A DNA stretch of 57,631 bases from the NCBI GenBank assembly GCA_027062365.1, contig JAMOTK010000006.1, positions 1 to 57,631 of the forward strand, read 5' to 3'. The first letter of the stretch is position 1, and every line of letters starts with the position of its first letter. The translations under genes and the position numbers were made by a program. The notes beneath the pieces were generated by a model. The model had not been told where the DNA came from, did not search any database, and was given only the letters and a program-made list of their open reading frames with translations. The stretch is from Sulfurovum sp. GTDB lineage: Bacteria > Campylobacterota > Campylobacteria > Campylobacterales > Sulfurovaceae. Below, piece by piece: positions 35,201-44,177 of the stretch.

Positions 35201-36153
35201 AAGAGTTTGACTTTCCCATAATACATAGAAGCCTTTTTCACCTCAGCAAACATAAAATCCAAGGCTTTATGTTCTATAAATTTTTGTAAAACATAATATC
35301 TAAACTCTTTTTCATTCATGCCTTCTTTGGCACAGATAAAAGCCGAAGGTAAGACAATGGCATCTTTGATGAGGTCTGCTACATCAAAAACCAATGCCCC
35401 TCGTCGTGTCTTGCCATGCATCAAAGCAAAACCATGAGAGATACCCAAAACCCATAGTGTCGTAGCTCCTAATCCATAAGCCAAATAATTGCCATGATTT
35501 AAAAAGCTATTCGTCTCATCAGGATTATCATGGTCTCGTTTAAAGTTTTTCAGGTTTGTCTTTTGAGCAGAATAGGCATAAAGTTTTTTTGTTAGCTCTG
35601 CTTCAAGGGTGAGTAGTTTATTTACATTATACGCACCTTCTATATCTAACAATGCTTTTTCTAATAGGCGTTTGAGTCTATCATCATCTACATCAAATCC
35701 TGCAAATTTGAGTTCTTTGTCTTTTGCCCATATTTTTTGTATAAAGCCTATTCGTGCCATTTGAATTCTTTTAGCACTTGCAAGTCTTTTGTCCTCTTCA
35801 AACCAAAAATTCATCCACCCTTGAATATAATCCGTCGGACGGTATTCACTTTGAGGAGTAAGCCATTCTATCTCTGTTCCCATAATTAGAGGCGTAGCAC
35901 CACTCCCCGAAAAGCCAACAAGCACACCTGCACTTGCCAACATACGCATAGCAGCTTGTGTGATAGATGTACCTGTACCTAATAATAAACAAGTGGTATT
36001 GGCAATAGGGATATTCCAATATTGATATTCTTCTTTTGCTTCGGTGAGATAAAGCACTCTTCCATCTTTTTGCATCACACGACACTTTTCAAGATAATAG
36101 ATATTGGCTCGTTTGGAGTGAAGTATGGCTTTGAGGTCTGTGAGTTGTTCCAT
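35197..36153 (-). CDS. cas1: Cas1 integrase (type I-F)
   Basis: A 318-residue I-F Cas1, the integrase that inserts new spacers. Recognisable parts: LKAILHSKRANIYYLEKCRV at the start, LLGTGTSITQAAMRMLASAGVLVGFSGSGATPL, NHGNYLAYGLGATTLWVLGISHGFALMHGKTRRGALVFDVADLIKDAIVLPSAF with the catalytic Glu-free/His/Asp region, and a helical C-terminus. The glutamate of the active site should be in ELTKKLYAYSAQ or nearby. It is first in the cas1 and cas2-3 unit. The upstream gap to ribBA is only 55 bases, so its promoter must be compact. Confidence 0.96.
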   Translation of the reverse strand: MEQLTDLKAILHSKRANIYYLEKCRVMQKDGRVLYLTEAKEEYQYWNIPIANTTCLLLGTGTSITQAAMRMLASAGVLVGFSGSGATPLIMGTEIEWLTPQSEYRPTDYIQGWMNFWFEEDKRLASAKRIQMARIGFIQKIWAKDKELKFAGFDVDDDRLKRLLEKALLDIEGAYNVNKLLTLEAELTKKLYAYSAQKTNLKNFKRDHDNPDETNSFLNHGNYLAYGLGATTLWVLGISHGFALMHGKTRRGALVFDVADLIKDAIVLPSAFICAKEGMNEKEFRYYVLQKFIEHKALDFMFAEVKKASMYYGKVKLL

Positions 36154-36208
36154 AATGGTACCTTTATAAAAGATACCTATAGTCTAGCATAAAAAGCAAA
36201 GAAGTATT

Positions 36209-37243
36209 TTAAACAACTTCTACTTTAGAAATGACATCCAATCCAAATCCAGCAAGACCTACAAACTCTGTATCTATGTTGGTGGTGAGAAGATTGATAT
36301 TTTTAATACCTAAGTCTTTGAGTATTTGAGCCCCTACCCCAAATTCTTTGGCTTGTTCGTGAGAAATAACTTTGGTATCTAAGAATATCAGTATCCCTCC
36401 ATTGGTTTTGAGATAGTCTATCGAATTATTGAGTGATGAGAAACGTTTATCATCCAATATAAGTCCAATATCTGTACCAATATTATGAAATTTCACATTG
36501 GCAGTTTCATGTGATTTGTAAAATTGTATCACCGTATGCGTACGGTCAAGGTGGTCACTATAGGTAATCTTTTCTACTTTGATACCTCTAAGTTCAGATT
36601 CTTCTTCTTTGATGCGTTTAATGAGCTGTTCATTGGCAAGTCTATACTCTACGATGTCAGAGATATAAACGATACATAAGCCATGTTTTTGAGAAAATAT
36701 TTCAAGGTCATCCATACGAGCCATTGTACCATCGTCTTTGATAATTTCACAAATCACTGCAGCAGGTGCTAACCCTGCTAGTTTACAAAGGTCTACAGAC
36801 CCCTCTGTATGTCCTGTACGCACCAATACCCCACCATCTTTGGCGATAAGAGGAAAGATATGCCCAGGACGGACAAAATCAGAAGCCACCGTCTGAGGAG
36901 AAGAGAGCTTAGAGATACAGTCATCTCGTTCTGCTGAGGAGATACCTGTTTCAGCATTGGTCGAATCAATAGAAACTGTAAATGCCGTCTCATGATTGGA
37001 AACATTATTACTAACCATAGGCAAAAGGTCTAATTTTGTGGCTATCTCTTTGGTCACTGGTGTACAGATAAGCCCACGTGCCTCTTTTGCCATGAAGTTT
37101 ACCATATCAGGGGTAGAAAATGTCGCAGCATATACCAAGTCACCCTCATTTTCTCTATCTTCATCATCCATCATGATGACCATACGCCCTCTTTTTGTCT
37201 CTTCTATTGCTTTTTCCACTCTTTTGATTGCTTCTACTGACAT
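36209..37243 (-). CDS. ribBA: 3,4-dihydroxy-2-butanone 4-phosphate synthase with decayed GTP cyclohydrolase II domain
   Basis: A 344-residue RibBA-type protein. The N-terminal about 200 residues are an intact RibB enzyme, which makes the four-carbon riboflavin precursor from ribulose 5-phosphate: MIMMDDEDRENEGDLVYAA, RGLICTPV, ISSAERDDCI, RPGHIFPL and RTGHTEGSVDLC. The C-terminal about 140 residues are homologous in position to RibA but lack the zinc-binding and catalytic RCDCG segment (the region reads TVIQFYKSHETANVKFHNIG), so GTP cyclohydrolase activity is unlikely. This matches the RibBX type known from related bacteria. It stands between cas1 and tRNA-Gln. Confidence 0.9.
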   Translation of the reverse strand: MSVEAIKRVEKAIEETKRGRMVIMMDDEDRENEGDLVYAATFSTPDMVNFMAKEARGLICTPVTKEIATKLDLLPMVSNNVSNHETAFTVSIDSTNAETGISSAERDDCISKLSSPQTVASDFVRPGHIFPLIAKDGGVLVRTGHTEGSVDLCKLAGLAPAAVICEIIKDDGTMARMDDLEIFSQKHGLCIVYISDIVEYRLANEQLIKRIKEEESELRGIKVEKITYSDHLDRTHTVIQFYKSHETANVKFHNIGTDIGLILDDKRFSSLNNSIDYLKTNGGILIFLDTKVISHEQAKEFGVGAQILKDLGIKNINLLTTNIDTEFVGLAGFGLDVISKVEVV

Positions 37244-37337
37244 ACACGCTCCATTTACTAATAATTTCTAAATTTAAGACATTATACCTATAGAGACTTT
37301 AGTAAAAGAAAGATTTTTTATAAATTTCCAAATATCC

Positions 37338-37366
37338 TTGACATCTTATAATTATGGTGCTATAAT
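37338..37366 (+). promoter_or_regulatory. Consensus sigma-70 promoter of tRNA-Gln
   Basis: TTGACA (37338-37343) and TATAAT (37361-37366) are separated by exactly 17 bases, with TGC before the -10. Transcription should begin near 37373, 27 bases before tRNA-Gln. tRNA-fMet downstream may be co-transcribed. Confidence 0.85.
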
Positions 37367-37399
37367 GCCGTCCACATAAGCATAATAACTTATGAGTGA

Positions 37400-37474
37400 T
37401 GGGGTATCGCCAAGCGGTAAGGCATCAGCTTTTGGTGCTGACATTCGGGGGTTCGAATCCCTCTACCCCATCCA
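37400..37474 (+). tRNA. tRNA-Gln (TTG)
   Basis: A 75-nt cloverleaf: acceptor TGGGGTA/TACCCCA, discriminator T, encoded CCA. The anticodon arm is CAGC-TTTTGGT-GCTG with anticodon TTG, and the T arm is GGGGGTTCGAATCCCTC. It reads CAA and CAG. Confidence 0.96.
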
Positions 37475-37576
37475 TTTAAAAAAAGATTTATTTCTTTTGA
37501 AACTTAAGTTTAATTTAAGTTTAATCAGTTATAATTCCCATACCAATTAAGTTGAGAGACTTAATAACTTTCCTGT

Positions 37577-37661
<85 letters not shown>

Positions 37662-37822
37662 TAATCACTTTTTTTATAGAACCTATATTCCTTCATTCGG
37701 TGCAGTCACTGATTTTATCTCATTTCAATACATATTCATAAAAAATATTCATGTACAAGCTAAAATAAACACTTTTAATTTTTAATCCATACCTAAGCAT
37801 AAACAAAAATCTTTATATTTTT

Positions 37823-38065
37823 TTATTTTTTTAAAATATCTTTTATGCAAAGAAAAATATCTTCTTCAATAATAGTATATGATTTTCCTATATCTATATC
37901 ATATTCTTTTCTAATATTTCTTCCTAACGATCTTTTTAAATAGCGTTTAAATCCACCACTCTTTCCAAATTTATATCCGTCTATTAGAATAGAATTTATT
38001 TTTTCAAAAATGATTTGGATTTCGTTATCTGTAAATTCTAATTCTAATAAGTCTTTGGTTTTCAT
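37823..38065 (-). CDS. Phage hypothetical protein, 80 residues
   Basis: A small, charged, Ile/Lys-rich protein (MKTKDLLELEFTDNEIQII...) without membrane span. It is the last minus-strand gene of the prophage, one base after the upstream small gene, so co-translated. The basic middle (KSGGFKRYLKRSLGRNIRK) could bind nucleic acid. No family recognised. In inoviruses this position next to the replication gene often holds regulators or host-takeover proteins; in a prophage beside an active CRISPR locus an anti-CRISPR is also conceivable, but nothing in the sequence shows it. Confidence 0.65.
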   Translation of the reverse strand: MKTKDLLELEFTDNEIQIIFEKINSILIDGYKFGKSGGFKRYLKRSLGRNIRKEYDIDIGKSYTIIEEDIFLCIKDILKK

Positions 38066-38066
38066 C

Positions 38067-38309
38067 TTAAACCCTTTTCATTTTATCAAATATCTTAACT
38101 ATCTCAGACTTTTCTATAACATCATATATATCAAGCTCTTTAACATAGTTTGAGATAGTTTTAACTTCAGGTTCCAAAGGTAAATCCCAATATCCATCCT
38201 CTACATTAGTGCTATCCATGGTTAGTATAAATTGATTACCTCTCTTCATAATTCTTAAAGTTACAGTTCGACCCATTTTAGTTTTAATATCTACTTTTTT
38301 TATTGTTCT
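38067..38309 (-). CDS. Phage hypothetical protein, 80 residues
   Basis: I begin this gene at the ATG at 38309 (MRTIKKVDIKTKMGRTV) because AAAGGA lies five bases upstream. The longer frame starting at 38354 runs into the terminal repeat of an inserted MITE and its first residues (LYAEWL) are encoded by that repeat. The product is small and beta-prone, with VTLRIMKRGNQFILTMDS suggesting a compact binding domain. It has no membrane span. It lies between the MITE and the 80-residue terminal gene. Function unknown. Confidence 0.65.
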   Translation of the reverse strand, partial: RTIKKVDIKTKMGRTVTLRIMKRGNQFILTMDSTNVEDGYWDLPLEPEVKTISNYVKELDIYDVIEKSEIVKIFDKMKRV

Positions 38310-38332
38310 CATAGTGTTTCCTTTCATTTTTC

Positions 38333-38484
38333 GTAACCATTCAGCATACAACAATTTTTTCTTAAACTAATATCTATTTTAAATAAAAAGTCACTATTAA
38401 TATAGAAAAAGCTTATTGTTTAAGCTAAAAAGTACATAAATATACTCTAATTAGAGGTTTTTTGGAGTGATGCTGAATGGTTAC
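38333..38484. mobile_element. 152-bp MITE with 15-bp terminal inverted repeats
   Basis: GTAACCATTCAGCAT at 38333-38347 is inverted exactly at 38470-38484. The same eight bases, CATTTTTC, flank both ends (38325-38332 and 38485-38492), a clean target duplication. No transposase is inside, so it is a non-autonomous element. The same terminal repeat occurs at 57449-57463 beside a transposase fragment. GTAA ends with an 8-bp duplication fit IS66-type mobilisation, though the family is not proven. The insertion reshaped the 3' end of the replication gene. Confidence 0.82.
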
Positions 38485-40021
38485 CATTTTTCATATTCAA
38501 ATCAATCTCACTAAAATCACATCTAAAATCATCTCTAAACTCTTCTATATCTAAATAATCCCCATGTTTTAAACTCCTATCGATTAATGTATTATACGCA
38601 AGTGCATAACGTTCTGGAGCATACTTATCAAAATCAAAATAATTACAAAAGTCTAAAAGTTCTAAATCAGACATTTGTTTTACAGGCTTAATAAATTGTT
38701 CTTTCTCTAAATAAAGAATATTTCCATCTATATCAAAAAAATCAATAGTATCAGGTGCAGAAATTAAAGAAAAATTATCTATATTTTTAAAAACAAAAAG
38801 TGAACCATCATCTAAAGATTTAAAAATAGAATACACCGTAGGTAATTTAGGAAAAACAATTTCATATCTATCTAAAATACTAAAAGTAGGAGGTCTAAGG
38901 TCTCCAAACATAATAAAGTCTAAAGATTTTAAAAGTAACTTTTTAACACTATTCTTACTTTTACCCATGGATGCTACTATCTTATTATTATTAAAAATAA
39001 TGACTCGACCATCTTTTCCCAAAATAATACGACCATAACCATCATCAATCTTAAAATAATTATTTTCTAAATTTCTCTCATAAAGACCATTTTTCTTTAA
39101 TTGTGAGAGCATAAACCAATCATCTTCTAAAACAGCTATTTTCCCATAGACATCTTGAGCCAATAAAGTATGTGTAGTAATCACTCTAGGGATTCTATTA
39201 TGCACATACCAAGCTTGAAGGTAATCTAATTTTTTTTCCTCAAGTAAATTAATAAACGATTTGAAAAGATATTTCAGAATATAAGAAACAGCTGAATAAA
39301 CTTCTGTTTGAAAACCATGAGTTTCATAAATGCCCTCTGCTATCTTTGAAGCATTACGACTATGTTTACCCTTAGTATTCTTTTTTGTAAGCTTTAGAGT
39401 ATTTCTAGGAGCAGGAAAGCATTTAGCAAAATCAATATAAATAGATGCTATAGAGTGTTCTGGTACATACATTAAAATATGAAAATGTGGTACACCATCT
39501 TTATGTGGTTCTGTGACCCTTATACTCATGTAATCAAAACCCTCTTTTCTTATATTTCTAAGAGAAGAAGACATATTAAAATTATGAAGTTGATGAGATA
39601 AAATCTTATACAAATCTTTAGGAGTCAATGAATTTACACGTGAAGTCATATAATCCCTATAAAAACCATTTCTATCGCTATTAGGTATATGTCTCTTATA
39701 ACTTTCTTCTAGCTCTAGAGTGTATCTTGTATAATTACCTTTAAGCAAATCTCTAAAAAATCCATCCAAAGTAACTGTAAGAAAAATAGGAACAAGATTT
39801 TTAGAAATACCAAGGCTTACAAAAGTATTAACTTTATTGTAAATCCTAGCATAATAGCGTTCTGAAATGTTAGCAGCATAAGAAACATCTAAAAACGTTT
39901 TCTCTTCACCTGTAGTATCTGATACAAAAGTATTTGATTCTAAGAAATTCTTTTGTTTTTTTATTTTTTCCCTAGATTTAAATAAATCTCTTTGAGTTAA
40001 TCCATAAGTAACAGATGACAT
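38447..40021 (-). CDS. Inovirus replication initiation protein (pII-like HUH nickase)
   Basis: A 524-residue rolling-circle initiator. The metal-binding HUH motif is GVPHFHILMYVPE (about residues 175-187), and the tyrosine motif VSYILKYLFKSF (about 245-256) has the Y-x3-Y-x2-K layout of phage GPA-type endonucleases. It nicks the plus origin so that single-stranded genomes are displaced. The start (ATG at 40021) overlaps the secretin stop by one base. The last 13 or so codons (GNHSASLQKTSN) come from the MITE terminal repeat, so the native C-terminus has been replaced. A CRISPR spacer (26606-26638) resembles the HUH region. Confidence 0.88.
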   Translation of the reverse strand: MSSVTYGLTQRDLFKSREKIKKQKNFLESNTFVSDTTGEEKTFLDVSYAANISERYYARIYNKVNTFVSLGISKNLVPIFLTVTLDGFFRDLLKGNYTRYTLELEESYKRHIPNSDRNGFYRDYMTSRVNSLTPKDLYKILSHQLHNFNMSSSLRNIRKEGFDYMSIRVTEPHKDGVPHFHILMYVPEHSIASIYIDFAKCFPAPRNTLKLTKKNTKGKHSRNASKIAEGIYETHGFQTEVYSAVSYILKYLFKSFINLLEEKKLDYLQAWYVHNRIPRVITTHTLLAQDVYGKIAVLEDDWFMLSQLKKNGLYERNLENNYFKIDDGYGRIILGKDGRVIIFNNNKIVASMGKSKNSVKKLLLKSLDFIMFGDLRPPTFSILDRYEIVFPKLPTVYSIFKSLDDGSLFVFKNIDNFSLISAPDTIDFFDIDGNILYLEKEQFIKPVKQMSDLELLDFCNYFDFDKYAPERYALAYNTLIDRSLKHGDYLDIEEFRDDFRCDFSEIDLNMKNGNHSASLQKTSN

Positions 40022-41193
40022 TATAGAACCTCAATTAAGATGTTTATATTTTGTTCTTCAACTTCTTTACTCTTATTTTTAAATAATTCTCCAATGAGTG
40101 GAATATGAGAGATTAAAGGAATAGCTCTATTATTTTCTTTTTTAAACATCTTTTGAATGCCAGTCAATAAAATAGGTGTTCCTTCTTCTACTTTGATAGT
40201 GTTTTTATAGGATATTTTTTGCGTAATAGGACGGTTGTCAGTATTTGAAATAAGCTCTTCCAGGACTAAATCTAAATCAAGAAAAACCCAATTATCTTTT
40301 ATCTTTGGTAAAATGTTTACCTGTAAGCCAATATCTTTATAATCATATTGTTCTGTAACTGAATTGGTTTGACTGTCTACTGTGGCACTAAGTTTAAGAT
40401 AAGGCAAATTAATTACAGAATTTGTAGAAGATTTTTTACCATTGGTAAGCTTAATAATAGGCTCTTGAAATATATCTGAATATCCCCACTCATTCATCAT
40501 CTTTAATGTCAAATCAAAATCAAAAAAAGAGTTAATCTTTATAGTTGCAGGATTATCCGTAAGCAAAGAATCAAAGGCTTTACCTATCGTACCATCAAGA
40601 GAAAGAGAAAAGTCTTTAATATCTGTACCTGACTCTTTTAAATCTTTTTTTCTTACAGCAAATATTGTTATTTTTATAGTTTTAGAAAGTACTTTGTTAT
40701 CTGTTTCTAATAAAATACGTTCAATCGCTTCATGTGTTTCTACATTGGAAGAATAGGCTATCATATCAGATTGTTTCAAATATTTATAATTTACACCAGT
40801 AAATACAGACATAGCCTCAACTACATCTTCATTATTAGTATTCTCAATCTTATACGTATAGTAATGTAATTTATCAACTGGAGAAACAAGAGCAGAAGCA
40901 GGAAGAACTTCACGCTTTTTATCTTTGTAGACAACCTTATAATATGGTGGTTTAGCATTGTAATCTAAACGCATATCATGCTCATCAAGTACATCTGAAA
41001 AAAAAGAATAAATTTCTGTTTTAGATTGATGATTAGCGATATTAAACTCTACAGAATAATCTTTTATATTTTTATCCATGTAAATATTAATTTGTATATC
41101 TTCACTAGCTAAACTAGCTAAGTCCCTAAAAGTAATAGTATTACTTATTAGTATTTGTGTGAGTAGTCCTATCATAACGATTGTCTTTTTCAT
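40021..41193 (-). CDS. Inovirus secretin (pIV-like)
   Basis: A 390-residue protein with a signal peptide (MKKTIVMIGLLTQILIS). An N-terminal N0/N1-like region (about 22-165) precedes the secretin domain (about 195-390), which has FQEPIIKLTNGKKSS, a VNILPKIKDNWVFLDLDLV beta segment and the conserved VEEGTPILLTGIQKM ... IPLISHIPLIGELFKN motif of type II/III secretins. It should form the outer-membrane channel for virion exit. Its start lies 53 bases inside the Zot gene. The leader carries AGGAGCTAACA just before ATG, an initiation sequence repeated before three other phage genes. Confidence 0.93.
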   Translation of the reverse strand: MKKTIVMIGLLTQILISNTITFRDLASLASEDIQINIYMDKNIKDYSVEFNIANHQSKTEIYSFFSDVLDEHDMRLDYNAKPPYYKVVYKDKKREVLPASALVSPVDKLHYYTYKIENTNNEDVVEAMSVFTGVNYKYLKQSDMIAYSSNVETHEAIERILLETDNKVLSKTIKITIFAVRKKDLKESGTDIKDFSLSLDGTIGKAFDSLLTDNPATIKINSFFDFDLTLKMMNEWGYSDIFQEPIIKLTNGKKSSTNSVINLPYLKLSATVDSQTNSVTEQYDYKDIGLQVNILPKIKDNWVFLDLDLVLEELISNTDNRPITQKISYKNTIKVEEGTPILLTGIQKMFKKENNRAIPLISHIPLIGELFKNKSKEVEEQNINILIEVL

Positions 41194-42175
41194 TGTTAGC
41201 TCCTTGAAATAGATGTATAAATTCTGTAGTAGCCATCACTGTGACCACTGCATAATTTTCTGAATAACTTTTAAATGTTAAAAACTTTGAATTTGTTTGG
41301 GTAACCGTAGCATTTAAATCATCTACCAATATATTAATATGATGCTCATTATTTTTACAAGAAAGACTTGAGCAATTCAACTTTATGTATGTAGTGGATT
41401 TTAAAAACGTATTTTTAGATTTATCCTTTAATTCGATTTTTGAAACTTCATCAGGTTCTTCTATATTTAAATCTTTATCAGGTTTAGAAAACAAAGAGAC
41501 AAATCCATTAAGAGTAAAAAGAAAGATAATAAAAAGCCCAATCAAATAGTATTTCAATTTGGCACGAAAGCCACCATCACCCAAATTTGACTCGCCTGAA
41601 GTGTAATAATCAAATACTTCTTTCTTTGGCTTCACTGATTCAGTTTTAAATGCATTCTTACCTATCTTAATATCATCAACATGAGAAAAGTACCTGTACT
41701 CAAGAACCTTAGCTCTTAGACGTTCGGTAGGAGACATCGCAGTAATAACCACATCGCCCAGGTCATGAAATAGAGTGTTTAACTGTTTGCGTGTTTGGGT
41801 AATTAAAAAGATATTTAGATTCACGTGTCTTTGTAATGCAAGGAAAAACATTAAGAAATCTTTTTTCTTTGTATTATTAAATCCATAGATATGGGCTTCA
41901 TCAATAAATATAGCACAGTCAGCGATTCCCTTATCTCTTAATGAAATATAAATCTCTTCTTCACTGGTTAAATTCTCTTGGGATAAGTTATATAAATCTT
42001 CTATAAAACTAAGCCAATCCCCCATCTTATCTCTATCTAAAAAAGTATACCCAGCCACAAACTTTGTAAATTCAATATTAGAAAATACAGGACGAGTCTT
42101 TAGCTCTTCTAGTATCAATGTCACAGCCTTATAAGATTTACCTGAACCTGTCTTGCCAAATACATACGTAATCAT
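41141..42175 (-). CDS. Zot-like assembly ATPase (pI)
   Basis: A 344-residue inner-membrane ATPase. Walker A is VFGKTGSGKSYKAV at the N-terminus and Walker B is CAIFIDEAHIYGF (about residues 90-102), as in the zonular occludens toxin/pI family. A single membrane span (YLIGLFIIFLFTLNGFVSL) near residue 215 separates the cytoplasmic ATPase from a periplasmic tail rich in Lys, Asn and Thr. It drives extrusion of the filament through the secretin. The start overlaps the pVI-like gene by four bases and the C-terminal codons overlap the secretin gene. Confidence 0.93.
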   Translation of the reverse strand: MITYVFGKTGSGKSYKAVTLILEELKTRPVFSNIEFTKFVAGYTFLDRDKMGDWLSFIEDLYNLSQENLTSEEEIYISLRDKGIADCAIFIDEAHIYGFNNTKKKDFLMFFLALQRHVNLNIFLITQTRKQLNTLFHDLGDVVITAMSPTERLRAKVLEYRYFSHVDDIKIGKNAFKTESVKPKKEVFDYYTSGESNLGDGGFRAKLKYYLIGLFIIFLFTLNGFVSLFSKPDKDLNIEEPDEVSKIELKDKSKNTFLKSTTYIKLNCSSLSCKNNEHHINILVDDLNATVTQTNSKFLTFKSYSENYAVVTVMATTEFIHLFQGANNEKDNRYDRTTHTNTNK

Positions 42176-42477
42176 ACAGAATCCTTAAAATAAGAAAGTG
42201 CAAATTTAGCCCAAAAACCCAAAGCAACAATTTGGAAGAAAATACCCAAAGCAGGAAAAACACCAATCACATTTATAGCGTAAGCATTGCAACCGTCTAA
42301 CCCTGCAAAAGAATAATTTCTAATATAAGACAAAAAGTAATCTACAAAATAAATAATCAACGAAGAAAAGAAAAAGAAGAAAGCCAAACGAGCAGCTATC
42401 TTAATACTCTTTTCTAATCCACTACCAAATATCTTTTTAACTGCTTCTATTAAAGCCGATACAATCAATCCCCACAT
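42172..42477 (-). CDS. Minor virion protein, pVI-like
   Basis: A 101-residue membrane protein with three hydrophobic segments (about 23-45, 60-75 with NAYAINVIGVFPALG, and 76-95). The size and place between the pIII-like adsorption gene and the Zot gene are those of filamentous-phage gene VI. It overlaps both neighbours, by one base upstream and four downstream. It would cap the end of the filament together with pIII. Sequence identity to known pVI is not claimed. Confidence 0.8.
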   Translation of the reverse strand: MWGLIVSALIEAVKKIFGSGLEKSIKIAARLAFFFFFSSLIIYFVDYFLSYIRNYSFAGLDGCNAYAINVIGVFPALGIFFQIVALGFWAKFALSYFKDSV

Positions 42478-43844
42478 TACATACCACCTCCACTAAGTAC
42501 CAAAGCCACAGCACCAACAACAGCAATAAAATATAAGATAGGAGAAACTACAGATAAATTTGAAACATGTTTAGAAACAGGTATAGGAACATGTACCCCT
42601 AATTTTGGAATAGAGATTATAGGATCTACACACGTGCCAGTAGGTGCATTGAAAGTTACAGCTGGAGAGTAATTAGAAAATTGTTGCTTAATAGTAGAAG
42701 AAAGTTCACCTGATGTCTGCTCTACTTGCTCACTAAAATCTTCATCATCATTGGCTTCAGCAGGAATATCATCTAAATCATCTAAAGAATCCTTTATGTC
42801 TGTCAATAACTCTTCATTTTTTACAGAAGCATCATCAATATGTTGAGATACATTAGCTAAGTCATTAGTATTTTGTGCTGTAGAATCTGATATTAAAGTA
42901 GCCAAATTACTTAATGAGCTATTAATTGAATCCCTGGAGTCATGAATGCTAGATACTATAGCACCTTCCCCTGACAAAGACTCTTTTAAATCATTTAATA
43001 TACTGTTTGTCTCTGTATCTGTACCATTGTTTTCGGTTGGGTCTATTGGCTCTGTGGTGTTGGTGTCAGGGTTTTCTGTCTCATTGTTTTCAATAGTAGC
43101 ATCTGTTGGGTCTGTCGTATCAGGGTCTATTGGGTCTGTGCCGTCTGGGTCTGTCTCATTGTTTTCAGTTGAATTATTTTCAGTTGAAGTAGTAGAACCA
43201 TCAGGGTCGGTTGGGTCGGTGTCAGGGTCTGTTGGGTCTGTAGTGTTGGTATCAGGGTTTTCTGTCTCATTGTTTTCTATTGGTGGTGGGATTGTTTCGT
43301 TACCATCATCTCCATCAGGCAAACACTTCCAAATACTAAAAGGATTATTAGTAGGATAAGGAAGATCTCCATCAGAACAATAACACATCGGCTGAGTATT
43401 CCTAATAATAGCATCAATATTAGGGCAAGGTTCAAGACATCCATTATTACCCACAACGGCAAGGTCACCTTCACAACCGTCATCAACACAAGTACCTGTA
43501 TCATCCCTGATATAACCTATATCACATTCAGTATCATCTACACAAACCCCATTTTCATCCATACTAGAACCATCGGAACAAGTTCCACTAACGTATCTAT
43601 AAACTTTTATAACATAATCTCTTTGACAACCTCCATGATCATTAGCATCACCTACACATGTTTCAATCGTATCTTGATAACCATTCCCGTCACAATCTAG
43701 AGAGTGCACAGGTGGATAATATTGAGAAGAAAATCCAAAAACTTCTTTAATTAAAACCGTGGTGCTATTTTTAGGCAAAGGACAATCCTCAGGATAACCT
43801 GCAAATGCAAAAAAAGAAAAGACAAAAAATAGTAAAAATCTCAT
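42477..43844 (-). CDS. Adsorption protein, pIII-like
   Basis: A 455-residue protein with a signal peptide (MRFLLFFVFSFFAFA). Residues about 18-180 are cysteine-rich, with EGF-like CDGNGYQDTIETC and CVDDTECDIG runs. Then comes a low-complexity Asn/Asp/Thr/Pro/Glu linker (about 185-275, NNETENPD and TDPTDPD repeats), a coiled region, and a C-terminal membrane anchor (ILYFIAVVGAVALVLSGGGM). This is the layout of the receptor-binding tip protein of inoviruses. AGGAGCTAACT precedes its ATG. Three CRISPR spacers resemble this gene. The repeats in the linker suggest rapid receptor-linker evolution. Confidence 0.87.
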   Translation of the reverse strand: MRFLLFFVFSFFAFAGYPEDCPLPKNSTTVLIKEVFGFSSQYYPPVHSLDCDGNGYQDTIETCVGDANDHGGCQRDYVIKVYRYVSGTCSDGSSMDENGVCVDDTECDIGYIRDDTGTCVDDGCEGDLAVVGNNGCLEPCPNIDAIIRNTQPMCYCSDGDLPYPTNNPFSIWKCLPDGDDGNETIPPPIENNETENPDTNTTDPTDPDTDPTDPDGSTTSTENNSTENNETDPDGTDPIDPDTTDPTDATIENNETENPDTNTTEPIDPTENNGTDTETNSILNDLKESLSGEGAIVSSIHDSRDSINSSLSNLATLISDSTAQNTNDLANVSQHIDDASVKNEELLTDIKDSLDDLDDIPAEANDDEDFSEQVEQTSGELSSTIKQQFSNYSPAVTFNAPTGTCVDPIISIPKLGVHVPIPVSKHVSNLSVVSPILYFIAVVGAVALVLSGGGM

Positions 43845-43871
43845 AGTTAGCTCCTATAAAAATAAATTAAA

Positions 43872-44051
43872 TTAACGCGTAATCAAAAATGAAAAGATAG
43901 AACCACACATCAACCCTGCAAGAGCCGACATAAATGCATAATCTTCTTTTGTCATTTTTAATTGATGTGGTGTAGGTAAATCACCCAACCAACCAGCTTT
44001 GGCATAAACAACCACCGAAAGAACCATAATTACAAATATAAACTTCTTCAT
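43872..44051 (-). CDS. 59-residue small membrane virion protein
   Basis: A short gene, ATG at 44051, with GGAG six to nine bases upstream (AATAGGAGATATTA). The product has a signal-like start (MKKFIFVIMVLSVVVYAKA), a polar middle (WLGDLPTPHQLKMTKED) and one membrane span (FMSALAGLMCGSIFSFLI). It lies 27 bases upstream of pIII, where filamentous phages encode small coat proteins (pVII/pIX-like). Assignment is by size, topology and position. It may be a minor coat protein or an assembly helper. Confidence 0.72.
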   Translation of the reverse strand: MKKFIFVIMVLSVVVYAKAGWLGDLPTPHQLKMTKEDYAFMSALAGLMCGSIFSFLITR

Positions 44052-44177
44052 TAATATCTCCTATTAAAAATAACATTTATGACAACACGAATAGACCAGC
44101 CACTTAAAGTAAAGAAAAAAACCAAATTAAAGAAAAAGTCAAAAGGCTTATTTCCTGTCCAAACTATGTTTACATAT

